NCBI GenBank assembly: GCA_021397835.1 | Contig: JAJFZO010000034.1 | Span: 6,787,001-6,851,000 of the forward strand | DNA length: 64,000 nucleotides | Direction: 5' to 3' | Source of the DNA: Moringa oleifera | Lineage: Eukaryota; Streptophyta; Magnoliopsida; Brassicales; Moringaceae | Part shown: positions 58,903 to 64,000 of the stretch, piece after piece | Layout of the letters: each line of letters starts with the position of its first letter | Numbering within the stretch: position 1 is the first letter of the stretch | The notes under the pieces: model-generated | Databases searched by the model: none | Told to the model about the DNA's origin: nothing | Seen by the model: the letters and a program-made list of their open reading frames with translations, nothing else | Translations under genes and position numbers: made by a program

Positions 58903-59019
58903 GATGTCGACCATAGCAATACTAATGCATCGATCCAACCAAAACTTTGACATTAAGTGCGCTTTAGTGAGAGTAGCATTTGGATGAGTGATTCATCTTG
59001 GGACATCCTCGTATTGCAG
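58903..59019 (+). pseudogene. 5S rRNA pseudogene, full length (unit 4, element g)
   Basis: It starts gatgtcgaccatagcaatac. The C box is weakened (gcatttggatgagtgattc). It ends catcctcgtattgcag. Confidence 0.85.
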
Positions 59020-59169
59020 ATTTTTTCTTTTGATCAAACAATTTTAGATTTTATTATTATTTATTTATTTTAATTTTGTTTTTTCAATCATATTTTATTT
59101 TTTATTTTATTTTATTACCCATCATGTTCTTTTTTAATGATTTTATTTTTTAATTTTCAATACTTTTTG

Positions 59170-59265
59170 AACTGTACTGATGCATCAGATCCCTAAGCAT
59201 GCTTGGGTGGAAGTAGTACTAAGTTGGGTGGTTCCTCTTGAGAAATCCTCATCTTGCTCCATCCC
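59170..59265 (+). pseudogene. 5S rRNA pseudogene with internal deletion (unit 4, element h)
   Basis: gatgcatcagatccctaagc joins to atgcttgggtggaagtagta, then gttgggtggttcctcttgag. Confidence 0.84.
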
Positions 59266-59431
59266 TCTTTCTTTTTTGATAAATTTTTTTTTAAAATTTT
59301 ATTATTATTGATTTAATTTTTGTTCCATTTAATAATCTTTCGTTTTAATTTAATTTTTTTTTGCATCTATCCTCATTACACTTTGTTTTGTCTTACGAAT
59401 TTTTTATTTTTTTAATAATTTTTGGATTTTT

Positions 59432-59549
59432 AAGTGCGATCATATCGATGCTAACACACTAGGTTCTGCCAAAACTCCAAATTTAAACAAGCTTGGACAA
59501 GAGTAATACGTGGATGGGTGATTTCTATGAAATCCCCCTATTGTACCTA
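59432..59549 (+). pseudogene. 5S rRNA pseudogene, full length (unit 4, element i)
   Basis: It starts aagtgcgatcatatcgatgc and continues caagcttggacaagagtaat to aatccccctattgtacc. Confidence 0.86.
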
Positions 59550-59699
59550 TTTGTAATAAAATGTCTTTTGAAATTTATTGTTTTTTCGATTTCTTTTCTT
59601 TTTTTTTTTCTTTTGATGATCATTTGTTTTGTTTGTCTTGAATTTTTCTCCATTGCCTTTTTTTGTCTAAAATTTTTGAGAATTTTATCTAGTGATAAG

Positions 59700-60480
59700 T
59701 GGTACGTTATTGAAAGCCATGCTTTGACTTTGCACTAGTTATTGGATTAGTGATAAGTTTTGACAGTATTCCTTTTGAAAATTTATCCAGTTGATATCCA
59801 TCATATTAAGCTGGACAAAGATGAATGATGGTATGAATAATGAGGAAGTTGCTAGCTTTGAGAAAGGAAGATGCTACTACTGTGTTTGCTGGTGACATTA
59901 GCTCAACAATGGACACTTTGAACTCTTTCATCACATCTTCATCACATCTTTACTCTAAGGATGTGCAGAAGAATCAAGAACTGCATTGGGTCAGTAATAA
60001 AAGATGGTATATGCTGATTGCCTTGGGAACTGGGTATTGCAAACATTGCCAAAATGAGGCGTACATGAGGGCTAAATCTACTGATATAATTCCTGGTGAA
60101 AAAAAAGAATAAACAGATGATCTGTGGGTAGCAATTATTTCACTGGTCAAATTTTTAAAGCCTCCCACTATCAAGCCTGATTCTGTAAGACCCAAAGTTA
60201 ATTTAATAGCTCTTAGCTTATTTTGTATGATTTTTCACATATACTTGCAAATGGATATGTCACTTTGTATCTTTCATCTTATTTACGGATGGATGCCTTA
60301 GATATGTAGTCAATTTAAATAACTAATCCATGCTCTCATTATCATCATTGATAACAAAAGATTTTTGTCTTGTAGGCAAAGCAAAGAACTTCTCCATACC
60401 TGATTTTTTCATCCACTTGGAAGGGACTCAAGGCATATTGCTTGTGCAAAACAAGTATTAGACCTAAACATACTGGCATT
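59700..60480 (+). pseudogene. Exon-like remnants between 5S cluster and kinase exons (unit 4)
   Basis: Open from 59840 to 60112: MRKLLALRKEDATTVFAGDI, then LHWVSNKRWYMLIALGTGYC and AYMRAKSTDIIPGEKKE. It is the best single copy of this exon in the window. It is followed at about 60375-60460 by the HLEGTQGILL piece after a tgtag acceptor. Unidentified family. Confidence 0.48.
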
Positions 60481-60853
60481 TTCTTCAAATCTCATTTTTG
60501 AAATAGGATATGGTATTTACTTTTCTTCTTTCTACATCTCAATTCATTTATGCATCTCATGTGTCATAAATATCCATATAATATGTTGGGAATCTGTATC
60601 ATGTTTGCTTGTAGATTTTCTACTTACCTTATAATCTACCCATCTGAATTTACATTTTTTGCTTCACTATAAACTTTTGCAGTGATATTTTGCTCTATTA
60701 AACCACATTTTTTTAAGGGCATTTAGATGTGCATAACTTTTTACTTAGCATGTATCATCTGTAGGCAAAAGGTTTGATTTCAATGGTACGTTAATATAAG
60801 AAAACATGGTGCATGTAAGGTGTGTAAAAGTTTCTTCTATATGATTTAAGTGT

Positions 60854-60884
<31 letters not shown>

Positions 60885-60984
60885 TTGTGATTCAGCTAAA
60901 CAGCTTAGTCCTCTAGTGATTAGTTTTGCTTTCTTCTATAGGGAATATAGAGGACAGAGGAAACTTACCTTATGATCTTTTTTG

Positions 60985-61640
60985 TACAAGTCATACTAAC
61001 TTCTACTCATTTAGCCATTATAATGAAGCATGCTGCGAGAGGAGAAACTCTTTAAGAGGATGTGCCGTGCTGGTAGGCTTAGTGAGGATGTGGTAATGTA
61101 AAGAGGTGAGCATGCCACATACACCAATTTACTTTATAGAATCAAATTTCTTTGATATATATTTTAAGAGCCCGAAATTTTACTCTTTTTCTCTTTAATT
61201 TTTCTATTCATTTTCAACAAGCAGGTTTTCTGTCAGCACTAATTTTGGAAGTCGTATTGCCATTCAATGGTTTGAACTTTAACCATTATTTTTTGGTTTC
61301 ATTTAATATTTTTCTTTAATTAGTTTTGTTTCTCTTTCTCTTATAATCTATCTCTTTAAAATGATTTATTTCATATAGCAAATTTACCATAGAGATCTTA
61401 AGCTAGAACATGCGCTATTGGAAGGTAGCACAACCCTTTTTGTCAAGAAAAGTGATTTTGGGTACATAAAGGTAATCTTGAAATTATGAATGCCATTGGA
61501 TTGCATCATAGATCAAGTTTGGTGATAACCGCTTTAGTTATTACATGTGTTGCACCCCTGACCAAAATATTAAAGAATAACAGCTCAGTGCCTGAGGTAC
61601 TATCTAAAAGAGAATATGACGGCAAGGTCATGTACTTAAC
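60985..61640 (+). pseudogene. SnRK2-type protein kinase pseudogene, four exons (unit 4)
   Basis: The pieces are at about 60988-61100 (first exon, frameshifted, with RMCRAGRLSEDVV), 61222-61270 (ending in a weakened CHSM region), 61378-61475 (YHRDLKLEHALLEG, VKKSDFGYIK) and 61486-61625 (ending EVLSKREYDGK). The N-lobe and the C-lobe after the activation segment are missing, as in every unit. Confidence 0.84.
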
Positions 61641-61916
61641 TCTTTGCATCTTTCTGACATCATTTTCCTCTTTTTGTTTTTAGTTGTTGTTTGATTTGTG
61701 TTTCGTATCTAATCCTCGAGATAAACTACATATATTTGATCTTCTGGGGTCACCTTATATGTGATGCTTGTTCGTGCATATCCCCTTATAGATAATTGAG
61801 TTTTGTATTCTTTAGACTCTTTTACTCCTTTCCTGCATTAAGAATAGGTAGAATTCTCAATATGTTGAAATAATGAGACTATGTTCCTACTGGTCTTAGC
61901 AGTGAATGCTCAATGC

Positions 61917-64000
61917 TTACTAGACAATGCTTACTTGGATGAACCCTGTATGTGGAAGTTCTTTTGGATTTGTCAATTGTCTCAACAACATGTCCTTTAC
62001 TTTGTTATGCTGACTAAGATATGGTGGATTGCAGTGTGACTATATGTTAATATTAATCTGTTTAATTAGTAGTGGACTTTCAAAATATACTTAAATACTT
62101 CTATAATTAGTAGCAACTTTTTGTTATAACCGTTTTAATATTTAAATCTTTTTCGTAGGGATGCTGTGAGCTTGCACAAATTATTTGATTGGTGATGTGT
62201 TTTGATATTATTCATTTTGAGAATTCTATCCAATTGATATCCACCATACTGAGAGGAGAAAGAGTGTCTTCTTGTGTTAAGGTGCATGTTTCTATGTCCA
62301 AAACTCAATACATTTTGTGGGCACTATTTTTATCCTTAAGCTTGCAAGAGTAAATAAGATGTTGTCAAAACGTTATAGATGGAAGCGTCTCTAGAATAAC
62401 ATATGTGACATTTCTACCTATAATCTTCTTGATGATGAGTTACAAAGCCCTTTTAAACATTTGTATTTTGTTTTCTTCTTGATCTTTTTTTTTTGATATT
62501 TTATTTTTTTATGATTTTCTTATTTTTTTTGGTTTACTAGTTCTTTTCATCTTATATTTTAGATTTTTTATGTTCCATATCCTTAGATTCTCATGGATAT
62601 TGTATTTATATATATATATATATTTTTATTGATTTTCTCTTTTCTTTGGACTTTATTTTATTTTATGTATTTTTAATTGAATTTAGTCCATTTTGTTTCG
62701 TTTCCTTGATTTTTTTTTGTTTACTTTTAAGATTTTATTCATCTTTTTATGTTTTATTTGTTATTTACATTATTTTAATTTTTCAATTTTTTTGTTTTAC
62801 CTTTTTTGAAAATTCTTTTTTCTCGTGTCGTACCCTTTTTTTATAATAAAATATTTTTAGATTTTTATTATTTTTAATTTAATTTTTTGATGATCTTTCA
62901 TTTTATTTTGTTTTCTTTTTTTTGTAATTTTCTCCTTTATACTTTTTTTAATGATTTTTTAGTTTTTATTTTTAATATTTTTAAAAATTTTAAATGCGAT
63001 TATACCAATATTAATGTAATGGATTGTATTAGAACCTAAAGTTAAGCGTGTTTGAGCAAGAATAGTGCTAGGATGGGTGATTATTTCTAGGAAATCTTGT
63101 GTTGCACCTTTATTCTTATAAAAAAAATTAACCCAAAGCTAAGCATGCTTAAGCAGAAATAGTATTAGATGGGTGATTCTTTCTAAGAAATCCTTGCCTT
63201 GCACCTTTATTTTCATAAAAAATATTTGTCTATTTTGTATCAGAACCCAAAGTTAAGCATGCATAAGCAACAATAGTACTAGATGGGTGATTCCTTCTAG
63301 GAAATCCTTGTGTTGCACCTTTATTTTTATAAAAAAATACTTGTCTATTTTTTATCAAAACCCAAAGTTAAGCGTGCATAAGCAGGAATTGTACTAGAAT
63401 GGGTGATTCTTTCTAGGAAATCTTGTGTTGCACCTTTATTCTTATAAAAAATATTAACCCAAAGCTTAGCTTGCTTTAGCAGGAGTAGTACTAGATTGGT
63501 GATTCCTTCTAAGAAATCCTTGTCTTGCACCTTTATTTTCATAAAAAAATATTTGTCTATTTTATAAGAGAACTCAAAGTTAAGCACGTATAAGCAAGAA
63601 TAGTGCTAGATGGGTGATTCCTTCTAGGAAATCCTTCTGTTGCACCTTTATTTTTATAAAAAATATTTATCTTTTTTTTTATCAAAACCCGAAGTTAAGC
63701 GTGCATAAGCAAGTAGTAGCACTAGGATGGGTGATTCCTTCTAGGAAATCCTTGTGTTGCACATTATTTTTATAAAAAATATTTGTTTATTTTGTATTAG
63801 AACCCAAAGTTAAGTGTGCTTAAGTAGGAGTAGTACTAGGGTGGGTGATTTCTTTTATAAAAATCCTTGTGTTGTACCTTTATTTTTGTAAAAAATATTT
63901 ATTTATTTTATTATTCTTGATTTATTTTATTCATATTTTTAAATTTTATTTTATTTTTGTTTTTATATTTTTCTCCAATATACTATTCTCTTTTTTATAA
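61917..64000 (+). repeat. Tandem macro-repeat, unit 5 (cut by window end)
   Basis: The left 2.1 kb of the unit is present and ends just after the tandem part of the 5S cluster. The array therefore continues beyond the window. Confidence 0.9.
62993..63881 (+). repeat. 5S rRNA-derived tandem cluster, unit 5 (8 elements, continues past the g-i region)
   Basis: Elements start near 62993, 63130, 63238, 63353, 63457, 63567, 63678 and 63796. The element at 63353 is a hybrid: it begins like the fifth element (tatcaaaacccaaagttaag) and ends like the first (gattctttctaggaaatctt), followed by repeats of the second and third types. This is an unequal-exchange junction different from that in unit 3. Elements g-i would lie beyond 64000. 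Confidence 0.92.

Larger units (their letters stand above)
57073..61916 (+). repeat. Tandem macro-repeat, unit 4 (about 4.84 kb)
   Basis: Same content as unit 1. A TA microsatellite near 60856-60885 is longer here than in the other units. Confidence 0.92.

Overview
This is nuclear DNA of a flowering plant, probably a eudicot. The evidence is plant-type subtilase (SBT3-like), COP1, SnRK2 kinase, GH9 endoglucanase and Ty3/gypsy gag sequences, split by GT-AG introns in a very AT-rich background, plus plant-type 5S rRNA sequence. I found no gene that looks intact. Every recognisable coding region carries stops, frameshifts, lost catalytic residues or large deletions, so the window reads as a pseudogene- and repeat-rich intergenic block.

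Layout. 1-2.1 kb: mostly featureless, with two exon-like stretches. 2.1-3.46 kb (-): a decayed HhH-GPD DNA glycosylase-like gene. 3.99-6.76 and 7.79-9.86 kb (+): two tandem SBT3-type subtilase pseudogenes whose losses are complementary. The first lacks the signal peptide and inhibitor domain; the second lacks the Asp/His half of the protease domain. 9.92-11.39 kb (-): a Ty3/gypsy gag remnant. 11.5-18.0 kb (+): an old, diverged 5S-containing block (six 5S-like copies in T-rich spacers plus unidentified exon remnants). 18.2-22.27 kb (-): a COP1 pseudogene, N-terminal half only, with exon-intron structure kept and a 765-bp terminal-inverted-repeat element inserted in it. 22.5-37 kb: an AT-rich desert holding only a 5' fragment of a GH9 endoglucanase (29.1-29.3 kb, -) and dispersed noncoding repeats.

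37-42 kb: duplicated noncoding sequence, including a 1.04-kb tandem duplication that is paralogous to the start of the old block. 42.08-64.0 kb: the most unusual part, at least 4.4 copies of a 4.8-5.2 kb tandem unit. Each unit joins (i) an unidentified exon remnant, (ii) a T-rich tract, (iii) a cluster of nine to twelve 5S rRNA-like sequences, most of them 5'-truncated and repeating about every 112 bp, (iv) further unidentified exon remnants and (v) four consecutive exons of an SnRK2 kinase pseudogene. By my count there are 53 5S-like elements in the window. The truncated ones still contain the region matching the 5S internal promoter (A box to C box) and end in T runs.

These genes do not work together as a pathway. 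What links them is genome dynamics: segmental and tandem duplication, unequal exchange inside the 5S clusters, transposon insertion and C-to-T-type decay. Assignments come from reading translations by eye and from knowledge of the families; no database search was run.
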